Source: an uncultured Pseudomonadota bacterium (lineage in GTDB: Bacteria; Desulfobacterota_B; Binatia; UBA9968). From it: a stretch of DNA of 36,793 nucleotides. Under the pieces are notes generated by a model that did not search any database, was not told where the DNA came from, and saw only the letters and a list, made by a program, of their open reading frames with translations. This document shows positions 1-8,186 of this stretch, in pieces (the first letter of the stretch is position 1; every line of letters starts with the position of its first letter). A program made the position numbers and the translations under genes. The stretch spans positions 1 to 36,793 of the forward strand of contig CAMLCX010000002.1 in assembly GCA_946478635.1 (NCBI GenBank), written 5' to 3'.

Positions 1-35
1 CCGCCTTTGTTCTGGCGAACCATAAGCACCTTCAT
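1..35 (-). CDS. Start of an unidentified CDS, cut by the window edge
   Basis: A minus-strand ATG opens a frame that stays open to the window edge and reads MKVLMVRQNKGG. A start of the form MKVLMVR is common in glycosyltransferases of the GT-B fold, and the gene would continue the LPS core run. Eleven codons are too few to assign a family. No convincing ribosome binding site precedes the ATG, and an in-frame ATG four codons further on is an alternative start. The 85 bases between this start and the upstream kinase stop hold only a short hairpin (CCTCT/AGAGG, 56-67) without a T-run. Confidence 0.4.
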   Translation of the reverse strand, partial: MKVLMVRQNKG

Positions 36-120
36 TTAAGAGTCACTACACTAGCCCTCTAAAGAGGTGCGTTCCTTCGGCGCCGCTCGCAGGACGAATT
101 GATAGCCAAGCACGGTCCAA

Positions 121-972
121 CTAGACCGCGCCTCTCACACGTACTTTCAAAGCGTCTAACCGCCGCGCACGATCGAGAACACATTCGATGAGGTCTCGCG
201 CGTCTTTTCGGCTTGGCGGTGAACTTTTCATGTACCGATGCAGAAAGAAGAGTTGCTGAGATCGGGAAAGATGTCTGCCCAACGTACGATAAATTTGCAT
301 GAGATTTTTGACTTTCCGCCGCCGGCTCAAATAGCGACAGCGCCGCACCCCCTCGAGATCCAACAAAAGAAACTTGACCGGCTGACTATTCTTCCCCGGT
401 AGCGCCATAATGTTGGCGTCTTTTAGGTCGTCATGATAGGTCCGCTGAGCATGAAGATTATGGAATAACGCCGCCAGCTCGCTGAGAAATAATCTCCGGA
501 CCAAAAACCCCGCGCGGCCCCGCCTACTCCGAAGGTCTTCTATCCAATAGGCATCGGAAGTTTTTGCGCCGGTGATTTCCTCCGTCACAAAAAAGCTGCG
601 CTGGAGTATCCCAAAGATCCGTTCCTCCATGCCGGCAAGCGGCTTGGCGCTTGAAATTCCCGCTTCGGCGAGCAGCACGGTCCCTTTGAGAGAGCGCACG
701 GCGCCGGATCGGAAAAAAGGTGAAAGCAACTTGTAACGTAGGGAAAACGCGTTGTACCTTTTTAGATACAACGATCGAATCTCGCCGGCGATGCTGAGTG
801 TAATCCGTCCGACTTTGATCTTCGTTTGATCCTTGATGATTTGGCATTTCGGATCATTTAACAATCCGTCTGCGCCGGCCAGCGCATCAACCAACGCCGG
901 ATCTGTAATCGCACGTGAGACCCATATCGTCGTGCCGGCGCGTCTTTCCGATTTAAACTCAGGCAGTAACAC
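121..972 (-). CDS. LPS core sugar kinase, WaaP/Kdo-kinase family
   Basis: Predicted cytoplasmic or membrane-associated kinase that phosphorylates a core sugar (heptose or Kdo) of LPS. The protein-kinase-like fold is visible in order: a candidate ATP-binding lysine in YLKRYN (K71), the catalytic loop HDDLKDAN (residues 180-187), and a metal-binding DLE triplet (205-207) in place of DFG/DFD. Length is 283 residues, usual for WaaP-like proteins. The start is GTG and overlaps the end of the upstream WaaG-like glycosyltransferase by 14 bases, so translation is probably coupled. It is the most distal of three related kinases in this cluster. The exact substrate cannot be read from the sequence; WaaP, WapP and InaA-type kinases share these motifs. 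Confidence 0.82.
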   Translation of the reverse strand: MLLPEFKSERRAGTTIWVSRAITDPALVDALAGADGLLNDPKCQIIKDQTKIKVGRITLSIAGEIRSLYLKRYNAFSLRYKLLSPFFRSGAVRSLKGTVLLAEAGISSAKPLAGMEERIFGILQRSFFVTEEITGAKTSDAYWIEDLRSRRGRAGFLVRRLFLSELAALFHNLHAQRTYHDDLKDANIMALPGKNSQPVKFLLLDLEGVRRCRYLSRRRKVKNLMQIYRTLGRHLSRSQQLFFLHRYMKSSPPSRKDARDLIECVLDRARRLDALKVRVRGAV

Positions 973-2110
973 CGGGGGAATTGGCGCGAATTTGCAACAA
1001 CAGCTTTTCGAGTTTATGGAAGTGTTTGGCCCAAGAATGTTCTTCAGCCAGACTCCTGGCCAGGCTTAGAGTGACGGGATCCCTGGATTTCTCCAGAAGC
1101 AGCAACAGCTTCTCTTCGAGCACCCGGGTCTCACTGCCGGAATCCACCAAGCCTTCCGCCAGGGGCCCATGAATAATCTCGCTTGCGCCGACTTCACGGC
1201 TCGCCAATACAGGCAGGCCGGACGCGAGCGCTTCTAAAATCACATTACCGAAAGCTTCTTGTATGGATAATAGGGCCAGAACATCCGCGGCGGCATAATA
1301 ATTTTCAACGTCATTCTGGCGCCCGGCAAATCGGACACGACCGGGGGCAATCGCATCCGCGCGTGCTCGATAATGGCCTAACCGCGCGTCGCTTCCGACC
1401 ACGAGAAGATACACCCGTTCGAGCTTCGGGGACTCAAAGAGCGCCAGAAGGGTGTCTAGTGCTTTGCGCCTAAAACCGCTGCCGACAAACAGAACAACCT
1501 GCGCGTCGGGAGGAATCTTCCAGCGGTTTCTAACTTGATTTCGAACCTCGCCCCGCCGCGCCGGATGAAATCGCTCCGTGTCGATGCCGTTATACAGAAC
1601 CGTGATTTTCTGCGCCGGAACGCCATAATGAAATATGATATCGCGTTTGACCTGTTCTGAAACAGCGATTATGTGCCGCGAGTTTGCCGCAGCGAACTGG
1701 CGCTTTTCGATGGCCAACAAACTTCGGTGGTAAATACTCGAGCATTGCCAAATCCGTCGGATCCTCCCGCTGTCGCGGCCAAGCCGGCGAAGAAAACCCC
1801 GGTGCGTACCACCGCCGCTGCGGAGTATATCCTGGCGCGGTAGTCGACCGAAACCGATCACCACGTCACAGTTCGCGCGGGCGACCATACGCGGCGCGCA
1901 CCAAGCGAAGCTCCATAGGCGAAAACTCCTGCCGAATGGAATGACCGGTATCGGATGGGCCTGCACTCCGGCAGGGGGCGGCACACCGTATTCACTGCAG
2001 AAGAGATGCACTTCATGTCCGAGATCTTGCAACCCTTCAGCCGTTTGGAAAAGATCTCTTTCGGTTCCGCCATTACGATCAAGGCGTTTGTGCACTAAGC
2101 CAATCTTCAC
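959..2110 (-). CDS. WaaG-like glycosyltransferase family 4 (LPS core)
   Basis: Predicted GT4 enzyme that transfers a hexose from a nucleotide sugar to the heptose region of the LPS core on the cytoplasmic face of the inner membrane. The N-terminus KIGLVHKRLDRNGGTER is the usual GT4 opening with the acceptor-side glycine loop. VLYNGIDTERF is near residue 171, VGSGFRRKALDTLL (209-222) closely resembles the WaaG nucleotide-binding segment, and the EX7E motif is E285-AFGNVIL-E293. Length 383 matches the family. The start is GTG. A gap of 78 bases without an obvious signal separates it from the preceding kinase gene. WaaG is my best functional guess; the donor sugar is not determined. Confidence 0.85.
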   Translation of the reverse strand: MKIGLVHKRLDRNGGTERDLFQTAEGLQDLGHEVHLFCSEYGVPPPAGVQAHPIPVIPFGRSFRLWSFAWCAPRMVARANCDVVIGFGRLPRQDILRSGGGTHRGFLRRLGRDSGRIRRIWQCSSIYHRSLLAIEKRQFAAANSRHIIAVSEQVKRDIIFHYGVPAQKITVLYNGIDTERFHPARRGEVRNQVRNRWKIPPDAQVVLFVGSGFRRKALDTLLALFESPKLERVYLLVVGSDARLGHYRARADAIAPGRVRFAGRQNDVENYYAAADVLALLSIQEAFGNVILEALASGLPVLASREVGASEIIHGPLAEGLVDSGSETRVLEEKLLLLLEKSRDPVTLSLARSLAEEHSWAKHFHKLEKLLLQIRANSPGVTA

Positions 2111-2188
2111 GAAGCAGGTTCTCGATCCGCGGGCCGCTGTAACGAAAACCTCCGGCGTGCCGCAACTCGTAAACAGGCCTGAACGTTT

Positions 2189-3085
2189 TTACAAAGACCG
2201 CTGATTCAAAACCCCTTCTGTGTCCGGCCCCGTCGGCTCGCAAGACCAGCTCATGAGTTTTCTAAAATCACCCGATGCATCGGCACCGTCACAATCCCTG
2301 CGTCGCTGGCGGGTCTTGCGCTCGAGCCAGTGTGCCAGCCTGCGGTCGTTGCTCGTGAGTTTTTGCCTGTTCAAGTACGCGCGGAAAAATCTCATTCGAT
2401 CCTGCAGGGTGATTCCGGGCAGCGGCATGCGATTGAGCTGGATAAGATTGCGCTTCCATAAGGATTGCGGCAGCCAGGTCGGATAGCGCCGGGTGCGGTC
2501 GTTATCCATAAAATAAAAAGTGTGCCCGCCGCCGGCCGCGTTGGATACAAGAAGATTGGTCGCAACTAAATCGCCGTGAACAAACCCATATTGATGAAAC
2601 CGGCGCACCAAGACGGCGATTTGCTTTATGGCAGCTCTCTTTGCGTTTAGCACCGCTTTCTTCTCGCCGCGATCGATCATATCGCGAAGCAGGAGAGGAA
2701 CAGGTTGTCCGTCGAGTTTTTGCGACAAAATGAACGCACGGTTCAATAGCCGCCCATGTCGCTGCTCGCCTGCGGCAATCGTCATGGGCACAGCGAATCC
2801 CGCTTCGGCTAATTCAGTTCCCTGGCGCCAGGCACGAAAGGCCTTGGAAGCTCGAAATAGGTCTTTCCACGCCGCGCTGCGCGTTGCGGGGTGGAATACT
2901 TTGAGATAATACTGCTCCTCCCGATTCTGCGATAACAAACGGAGTGCGACGGTTTGCGGGTGTTTAGACCGCGGTTGCGCTTCGACCAGGGCGAAAACTT
3001 TCTCCTCGATTGGCCGAGTCCATAGATGAGGTAGACGGGCGACGCGCCAATCCCCAACCGAGACGAGTTGATAATCAGCCCGCAT
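2189..3085 (-). CDS. LPS core kinase, WaaP/lipopolysaccharide kinase superfamily
   Basis: Second kinase-fold protein of the core cluster, 298 residues from an ATG that overlaps the stop of the upstream GT9 gene by 11 bases. The frame is open further upstream, but that extension reads the GT9 gene out of frame, so I reject it. Visible elements are the lysine in YYLKVF (K62), the catalytic loop HGDLVATN (H170, D172, N177) and the metal-binding MDND (D194, D196). It resembles the heptose kinases that accompany WaaP in Pseudomonas more than KdkA. Residues after about 262 form an Arg-rich, then polar tail unlike a kinase C-lobe. It may be a non-conserved extension or the scar of an old frameshift. 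Confidence 0.8.
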   Translation of the reverse strand: MRADYQLVSVGDWRVARLPHLWTRPIEEKVFALVEAQPRSKHPQTVALRLLSQNREEQYYLKVFHPATRSAAWKDLFRASKAFRAWRQGTELAEAGFAVPMTIAAGEQRHGRLLNRAFILSQKLDGQPVPLLLRDMIDRGEKKAVLNAKRAAIKQIAVLVRRFHQYGFVHGDLVATNLLVSNAAGGGHTFYFMDNDRTRRYPTWLPQSLWKRNLIQLNRMPLPGITLQDRMRFFRAYLNRQKLTSNDRRLAHWLERKTRQRRRDCDGADASGDFRKLMSWSCEPTGPDTEGVLNQRSL

Positions 3086-4133
3086 GGTTGATACGCGCGT
3101 GCTCCCGGCTGGCGAGCGCCGCATTGATTTTTGCCCCAATCTGCTCCGCTGTAATAGACTGCAGGCAAATCCGGCCAATCGAACAGGTTCGCCGCTGACA
3201 CGGAACGCAGGGTGCTTCTCCTTGCAACGCCAACTCGCCGAATCCAAAGGGCCCTGTCCTCTGAGGGCGGGTCGCGCCCCAAAGGGAAATGACGGGAGTT
3301 CGCACCGCCGCGGCGATATGCATGAGACCGGTATCCGGGCCGATAGCGATCTTTGCCCGTTGAATGACGCCAATGGCTTCTCGTAGCGACGTTTGGCCGA
3401 CAAGATTGACGATCTTGGTACGGCAAAGCGATTCAACCTCTTTTGCTGTTTTCCTATATTCGTTTCCGCCCAATAGAACTACATCCAGATTGTGGTTGCG
3501 GCGTAGGTGCTCGGCGCAGTGACTCATCTGAAATGGAAACCATTGTTTGCTCTGCCAACGAGTGCCGACAAACAAAACAGCAAAAGGCTGGCTGTTTTTG
3601 CCTAAGCGCTGGTCGACCGAATCTCGTTCTTCCTGAGTTAGCCCAAAGTCCCACTGCACGTTTGCGCGCTCCAAACCCAAATAATCGGCGAATTTCAAAT
3701 AATGTTCGAGCTTGGGTATCTCCTCACCATACTGTGGAATGTGGAGATTGTTAAAAATCCAGTTGAATTCTTTACTATCCCGGCGATGGAAACCCAGACG
3801 CTGGCGGGCTCCCGACCACCATCCGATAAAACCGCTCTTGAAAATCCTTTGAAGATCGATTGTCAGATCGAAGTTGCCGGCGTGAACGCGCGCTAAAAAT
3901 CCTCCGACATTTTTCCACCAGTTTCTCCGGTCGAACACTAGAACGTCATCGATCGCGCGATTACCCTGCAACAAAGGCGAGCATGCGGGCTCAATGGACC
4001 AGGCCAAGAAAGCCTGCGGAAACCCGCGGCGTAGAATTCCGGCGAGTGGCAACGCTCTTGTGACGTCGCCGATCGAGCCATGCAGCACGATCAGAATTCT
4101 TTTGGGAGCCACATCAGACGTCGGCGGCGCCAT
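3075..4133 (-). CDS. Glycosyltransferase family 9 (heptosyltransferase I-like)
   Basis: Predicted ADP-heptose:LPS heptosyltransferase building the inner core in the cytoplasm. The N-terminal segment LIVLHGSIGDVTRALPL is the GT9 glycine loop. The C-terminal donor-binding region GPDTGLMHIAAA and the following SLWGATRPQRTGPFG are classic for the family. A late cysteine cluster (CVPCQRRTCSIGRIC) is also seen in the second GT9 protein of the window. Length 352 is normal. The first 20 bases overlap the end of the upstream KdkA-like gene. It is more similar in style to WaaC/WaaQ than to WaaF, but heptosyltransferase I and III cannot be separated by eye. Confidence 0.86.
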   Translation of the reverse strand: MAPPTSDVAPKRILIVLHGSIGDVTRALPLAGILRRGFPQAFLAWSIEPACSPLLQGNRAIDDVLVFDRRNWWKNVGGFLARVHAGNFDLTIDLQRIFKSGFIGWWSGARQRLGFHRRDSKEFNWIFNNLHIPQYGEEIPKLEHYLKFADYLGLERANVQWDFGLTQEERDSVDQRLGKNSQPFAVLFVGTRWQSKQWFPFQMSHCAEHLRRNHNLDVVLLGGNEYRKTAKEVESLCRTKIVNLVGQTSLREAIGVIQRAKIAIGPDTGLMHIAAAVRTPVISLWGATRPQRTGPFGFGELALQGEAPCVPCQRRTCSIGRICLQSITAEQIGAKINAALASREHARINHAG

Positions 4134-4884
4134 GATAAAACTCTAAAAATTCCTTCCAGGAAGCCTCGGTCAGGTAACGCCGCTCAGGATCGAGTTTGCG
4201 CGCGGAACGCAACAATCGGTCCAAATTTGCCTTCGCCAAACGCGGCGCTAGCTTCCCCAAGAACAGCTTCGACCTATCGAAATCGATGACGTAACCTTCC
4301 ACCCCGTCAGGCGTAGCCCTAATTAAAATATTTTTCAGGTTTAAGTCGCTGTGGTAAACACCTTCTCGATGCATGGCGCGCACAGTCTCCGCGGCTGCTT
4401 TGAGGATAGATGCGAGCGGCAGCGGACATCCAGGTTCACCTTGCAACGTCGCCCAGAGATCCTTCGAATCGCGCAACTCTCGGGTTACCAAGCAACCTCG
4501 ATAGATCGGTCCACAAACCAGCTGCACCCCTGCGGCATAGACTTCCAGAGTGCGCAAGCCGCGCCGTCGCAGTTCTTCGGTAATCGCCAGCTCGCGAAAC
4601 GGCCGGGGCGGCCAGGTAAAATAACATTCCCGGGTAAGGCTACGTAAAAGCCCGCCGTGCCGATAGCTACGGATCAGCGCGGTCTCGCCGTCCCGCAGCC
4701 GGACCGATTTCAGAACACCCCGACCCTGATAGCGCTTGTCCGCCACGGACAAATCCGCCCGGCAAATCGATGCGTCGATCTCTTCGCCGCGGTCCTCGCG
4801 GACGATCCAGAGACAGCCCCCGTTGCCAGTGACCTTTTTAAATCCGCTCGGAATGACACCCCAGAGTCTGTTTTCGGTCAGCAT
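4114..4884 (-). CDS. kdkA: 3-deoxy-D-manno-octulosonic acid (Kdo) kinase, KdkA-like
   Basis: Predicted kinase that phosphorylates Kdo in the LPS inner core. From the chosen ATG the protein has 256 residues. It shows the KdkA-type nucleotide loop YQGRGVLKSV (52-61), IRSYRHGGLLRSL (71-83), the catalytic loop YHSDLNLKN (177-185) and the metal-binding VIDFDRS (199-205). GRG, the YR.GG segment and IDFDR together are the KdkA signature. The frame is open for another 71 codons upstream, but those overlap the waaF gene and make no sense there, so the internal ATG is used. A TTG at about 4923 is an alternative. The ribosome binding site is weak. Whether it acts on Kdo or heptose is inferred from family motifs only. 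Confidence 0.82.
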   Translation of the reverse strand: MLTENRLWGVIPSGFKKVTGNGGCLWIVREDRGEEIDASICRADLSVADKRYQGRGVLKSVRLRDGETALIRSYRHGGLLRSLTRECYFTWPPRPFRELAITEELRRRGLRTLEVYAAGVQLVCGPIYRGCLVTRELRDSKDLWATLQGEPGCPLPLASILKAAAETVRAMHREGVYHSDLNLKNILIRATPDGVEGYVIDFDRSKLFLGKLAPRLAKANLDRLLRSARKLDPERRYLTEASWKEFLEFYHGAADV

Positions 4885-4928
4885 TCCAGCTCGTTCAGTG
4901 GACCTGTCTGTAATCGCACGCAAGACTT

Positions 4929-6023
4929 TTAGACAGTCAGCAGTTCCGGCTGAAAGGAACTCGGATGCATACCGCGCCGCCCGCCGCCGAGCAATTTCTC
5001 TACGGCGCGCACGACCATCTCGGCGGTGATCTCCCGGATACACGCCTCTGTACCGAGGGGACAGCGCCGTCCGCCATGAGACGCGCACGGGCGGCAAGAG
5101 ATACCGCGCTGCACGACGATGGCGTCATTTGTGTACGGGTAAAATCCCAGGTCCGGTGTCGTAGCGCAAAATACCGCAACGGTCGGAACCCGGCGCGCAA
5201 CGGCGACATGCATGGGGCCGCTGTCGTTGGTGACAAACACGTGGCAGCGATTGATGGCTGCCGCGAGCTCACGCAAACCGACTCGCCGCACTAGATTGAC
5301 AGCCGCATTGCCGCTCTGGCGTTGAACATCTTCAATAACGGCGTCATCGTCGACGCCGCCAAAAAGCAATACCTGGCAGCCGTGCCTTTGGCGCAGCGTG
5401 CGAATCAACGCCGCGAAGCCGGCGACCGACCAGCGCTTGGTGGGCCAGACCGAGCCCGGGCTGATCCCAACAATCGGATCGGTATCGTTGACGCCGAAGT
5501 TGCGAAGTTTTTGATTCACGCCGTCCTGAACGGAGCCGCTCACGGGTAAATCAAGGGCCCGCTGGCATTGCTCGGGAGCAAGGCCGAATGCCTGCAAGAC
5601 TGAAAGATTTCTCTCCACGTCATGGCGCGCCGGGTCGCGCTCGGCTCGTTGATGGAAAAGAAACCAGCCGTGACTTTCACGGAACCCCACACGAAGCGGA
5701 ATTCCGGCCAGATAAAGAATCAACGCGCTGCGCAACGATTTGTGCGGCGTAAGGGCAATCGTAAACTTCTCCGCCCGGAGGCGCGCTGCGGTACGGCGCA
5801 TGCCTTGCCAGCCGCGATTCGCCGCTTTTTTATCATCGAGGATAATCTGATCGATGGCGGGATGGTCTTGCAAAAGGGCGCCACTAGGAGGCAAGCACAG
5901 CACGCTCAATTTCTTTACCGGAAAGCGTCGTCGAACTTCGGAGATCAGGGGAAGCGTCAGTACCGTGTCGCCGAGAAAACTTGTTTGGAGAATGAGCGTA
6001 TTCTCCCAATTGACCGGCCACAT
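4929..6023 (-). CDS. waaF: Lipopolysaccharide heptosyltransferase II
   Basis: GT9 enzyme that adds the second L,D-heptose to the inner core from ADP-heptose. The N-terminus LILQTSFLGDTVLTLPLI has the acceptor loop. GISPGSVWPTKRW (around 187) and VTNDSGPMHVAVA are the WaaF donor-binding motifs. The cysteine-containing segment CRPCASHGGRRCPLGTEAC near the C-terminus is typical of heptosyltransferase II. Length is 364. The ATG lies 6 bases after the stop of the Trm112-like gene, and the next gene follows after 44 bases, so this is an operon member. It is the clearest of the two GT9 genes. Confidence 0.88.
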   Translation of the reverse strand: MWPVNWENTLILQTSFLGDTVLTLPLISEVRRRFPVKKLSVLCLPPSGALLQDHPAIDQIILDDKKAANRGWQGMRRTAARLRAEKFTIALTPHKSLRSALILYLAGIPLRVGFRESHGWFLFHQRAERDPARHDVERNLSVLQAFGLAPEQCQRALDLPVSGSVQDGVNQKLRNFGVNDTDPIVGISPGSVWPTKRWSVAGFAALIRTLRQRHGCQVLLFGGVDDDAVIEDVQRQSGNAAVNLVRRVGLRELAAAINRCHVFVTNDSGPMHVAVARRVPTVAVFCATTPDLGFYPYTNDAIVVQRGISCRPCASHGGRRCPLGTEACIREITAEMVVRAVEKLLGGGRRGMHPSSFQPELLTV

Positions 6024-6029
6024 GTTGGT

Positions 6030-6197
6030 TTACAGGCGAATCGCCTCATCAATCAGCATCACGGGGATGTCATCCTTGATCGGATACATGAGATGACAGG
6101 CATCACAGACGAGCCCGTCTTGAGTCTGATTGAGGTGGATATCCCCCTTGCATTTTGGACATGCGAGAATATCCAAAAGTTCCTTGCTGATGGTCAT
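6030..6197 (-). CDS. Trm112-family small zinc-binding protein
   Basis: A 55-residue protein. Its start is ATG after a GGGGAGG ribosome binding site and it ends 6 bases before waaF. It carries four cysteines in two CxxC pairs (C13-P-K-C16 and C31-D-A-C34), followed by the MYPIKDDIPVML stretch that defines bacterial YcaR/Trm112-like proteins. The family is named after the eukaryotic methyltransferase activator. In bacteria the role is poorly defined, but the gene is very often found beside lpxK/kdsB or core LPS genes, as here. Probably a structural zinc protein or a partner of a methyltransferase or glycosyltransferase. Confidence 0.88.
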   Translation of the reverse strand: MTISKELLDILACPKCKGDIHLNQTQDGLVCDACHLMYPIKDDIPVMLIDEAIRL

Positions 6198-6273
6198 TGT
6201 GGTCCTCCCCTATGCGCGGACATTTCGGCCGATCCCTACGGCCATTGCAACCTCGTGAAGAGAGCGCCGCCGA

Positions 6274-7134
6274 TTAGCGCTGAAACGGTACAAAAGCATC
6301 CCAACCACGATGATAGGCCCTTTGGGACTGGGCCGGGTCACGATTGACGAACGGACGCTGATACATCGGATGGCGTAAGCTACGAACCTCATGCTCGAGA
6401 AGAAATACGGTATTACCGCTCTCAGGATCAATAATATCCTTAAATCGAAACTGATGATTACGCACATCTTCCGAGATTAGACTGCGGCTCGCCAGATACT
6501 TGTAAGGCCCGGAAAAATTCGCCACGTAAACCGCAATATGGTGGCCGTCATACTGTGCAATCGGCCGCTCGGTTTCGCGAAAGATCAAACACTGCAACCG
6601 CCCGATTTTCACTCGCCCCAAGGAACCGGCTGGATCACTTTCCACGCCGCCGGGGGCACCAAAAGCCTCGCGGTAAAAACTGACGATCGCCTTTGCCGCG
6701 CCCGGTTTAACGGAAAATTCAACATAAGGAATTCCCAGCGTCATGTCGCCGAACGCGGGCTGGCTTGGTTGGCAACGGTATCGATTGCCCCACGGGCAGG
6801 TCACATCGATATAACTGGAAAATCGTTTGACCGAGAACTTGCTCCCTTTGAGCCCATCCGCCACCGCCTGCAAACGGCTCTCGAGCGCATCGAGATCGGG
6901 GACAATGACGCCAATTTGGCCGTCGATGATTTGCGCCTTGCGTGTCGGCAAGTGAAACTGCTGCTCACCGGCATTGATCCACATATTATTCAACCCCACG
7001 GTCAAATAGGGATCGCGTGTAAACCCCATTCCGACCACGTAAAATAGCACCGCCATGGACTGATCCGGCACCTGAACATTGATATGTTCGAGAGCAATGA
7101 TGTTGCCGATATCCTCTTCCGTGAATGTCTCCAT
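6274..7134 (-). CDS. VOC (glyoxalase/dioxygenase-fold) superfamily protein
   Basis: A 286-residue protein with two vicinal-oxygen-chelate modules. The N-terminal module is about residues 13-125, opening with ALEHINVQVPDQSMAVLFY. The C-terminal module is about 132-250, opening with GIPYVEFSVKPGAAKAIVSFY. Candidate metal ligands are the HH in YDGHHIAVYV and the glutamate in FLLEHE. The first ligand position of the second module reads Glu rather than His, so extradiol dioxygenase activity is uncertain. The C-terminal 35 residues (RHPMYQRPFVNRDP and onward) extend past the fold. It sits between the epimerase and the Trm112-like gene inside the LPS run, which is an unusual place. Substrate unknown; glyoxalase-like, dioxygenase-like or isomerase roles all remain possible. 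Confidence 0.75.
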   Translation of the reverse strand: METFTEEDIGNIIALEHINVQVPDQSMAVLFYVVGMGFTRDPYLTVGLNNMWINAGEQQFHLPTRKAQIIDGQIGVIVPDLDALESRLQAVADGLKGSKFSVKRFSSYIDVTCPWGNRYRCQPSQPAFGDMTLGIPYVEFSVKPGAAKAIVSFYREAFGAPGGVESDPAGSLGRVKIGRLQCLIFRETERPIAQYDGHHIAVYVANFSGPYKYLASRSLISEDVRNHQFRFKDIIDPESGNTVFLLEHEVRSLRHPMYQRPFVNRDPAQSQRAYHRGWDAFVPFQR

Positions 7135-7193
7135 AACTCACCTCGATTTTCAGATCCGATGTGGCCTTTTCAAATAATCGTTTGCAGCGTGCG

Positions 7194-8135
7194 TTAGTCC
7201 TTTATTGTCTGGATCCAATCCCACTCTTCAGCCAATCCCCGCTCTAGACCGACTCGCGGCGAATAGCCGAGTTTGATCCTTGCGCTCTCGAGTCTCGCGC
7301 TGGTGTGACGCACATCGCCTTTCTGTCGGTCGAACCGTCTGAAGTTCGCTTTACGTCCTGCGATGTTTTCGGCAACGGCAATAGCCTGATTCAAGCTCAC
7401 TTCCGAACCGCCGCCTAAATTAAATACCTCGCCTTGACCAGGGTAATGCGCGGCTGCCAGGACACCGTCGACGATATCGGCGCAGAATGTAAAATCGCGA
7501 GTCTGCTCGCCGTCATCGTAAAGCGGCACTTCCTCAGCGCGCGCGAGCGCGCGCATGAGGATATGGAAAAACATGTCCGGCCGCTGTCGCGGTCCGTATA
7601 CGGTAAAGAAGCGCAGCGCCACGGTCGGAACACCAAAAGCGCGCCAATAGAGATGACAAAGATGCTCTGCGGCGAGCTTGGTCGCGCCATAAGGCGAAAT
7701 CGGACGCGTGCCCCCTTCTTCACGCATCGGCAAGTCATCCGTGTCGCCGTAAACCGAGGATGTCGAAGCGTACACAAATTTGGCGAGCTTGAGTCCCTTA
7801 GCGGCCTCGAGCAAAAGTTGCGTCGCCATGATGTTGTTTTCAGTGTACCGGCTGAACTCGGCACCCCAACTCGAACGCACCCCGGGTTGGCCCGCAAGGT
7901 GGAAAACGTGAGAAACATCGCCCAGCAAATCCGTCAAATCAATGCGCAAGAGGTCGGCACCGAGGAATTGAAACCCCTTATGGCCGGCGATTGCCGCTAA
8001 ATTATTTTCTTTGAAATGGCGCGGATAGTTGTCGAGAAAATTGTCAATGCCGATGACCTCCTCCCCGTCGGCGAGCAACTTTTCCGCTAAATGTGAACCA
8101 ATAAAACCGGCAACACCTGTAACAAGCGCTCTCAT
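7194..8135 (-). CDS. NAD-dependent nucleotide-sugar epimerase/dehydratase (extended SDR)
   Basis: Extended short-chain dehydrogenase acting on a UDP-sugar, most likely a 4-epimerase of the UDP-glucose/UDP-glucuronate type. The Rossmann motif TGVAGFIGSH is at residues 6-15, a catalytic Ser/Thr lies in YASTSSVYG (122-130), and the YxxxK pair is Y149/K153 in SPYGATK. RFFTVYGPRQRPDM follows as in GalE/uronate epimerases. The ATG is chosen because GGAGA lies 12 bases upstream and the Rossmann strand starts at once; a longer open frame adds 16 residues that overlap nothing useful. Length is 313. It follows lpxK by about 50 bases and probably supplies a core or O-chain sugar. Confidence 0.85.
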   Translation of the reverse strand: MRALVTGVAGFIGSHLAEKLLADGEEVIGIDNFLDNYPRHFKENNLAAIAGHKGFQFLGADLLRIDLTDLLGDVSHVFHLAGQPGVRSSWGAEFSRYTENNIMATQLLLEAAKGLKLAKFVYASTSSVYGDTDDLPMREEGGTRPISPYGATKLAAEHLCHLYWRAFGVPTVALRFFTVYGPRQRPDMFFHILMRALARAEEVPLYDDGEQTRDFTFCADIVDGVLAAAHYPGQGEVFNLGGGSEVSLNQAIAVAENIAGRKANFRRFDRQKGDVRHTSARLESARIKLGYSPRVGLERGLAEEWDWIQTIKD

Positions 8136-8186
8136 GTTTCGACGATTTTCTCCAACTATTCTATCGCCACAGTCCGCATACAAGGT

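Noticed and set aside
3086..3436. N-terminal extension of the middle kinase
   Set aside because: The extra 117 codons overlap the GT9 gene out of frame and carry no kinase features; an ATG with an 11-base overlap gives the right family length.
6200..6273. Hairpin GGCCG/CGGCC between the VOC and Trm112-like genes
   Set aside because: Five-pair stem without a T-run; it lies just ahead of a good ribosome binding site and does not look like a terminator.
5622..6347. Plus-strand open frame of 241 codons over waaF and the Trm112-like gene
   Set aside because: It crosses two convincing minus-strand genes and an intergenic gap, with no known family features.
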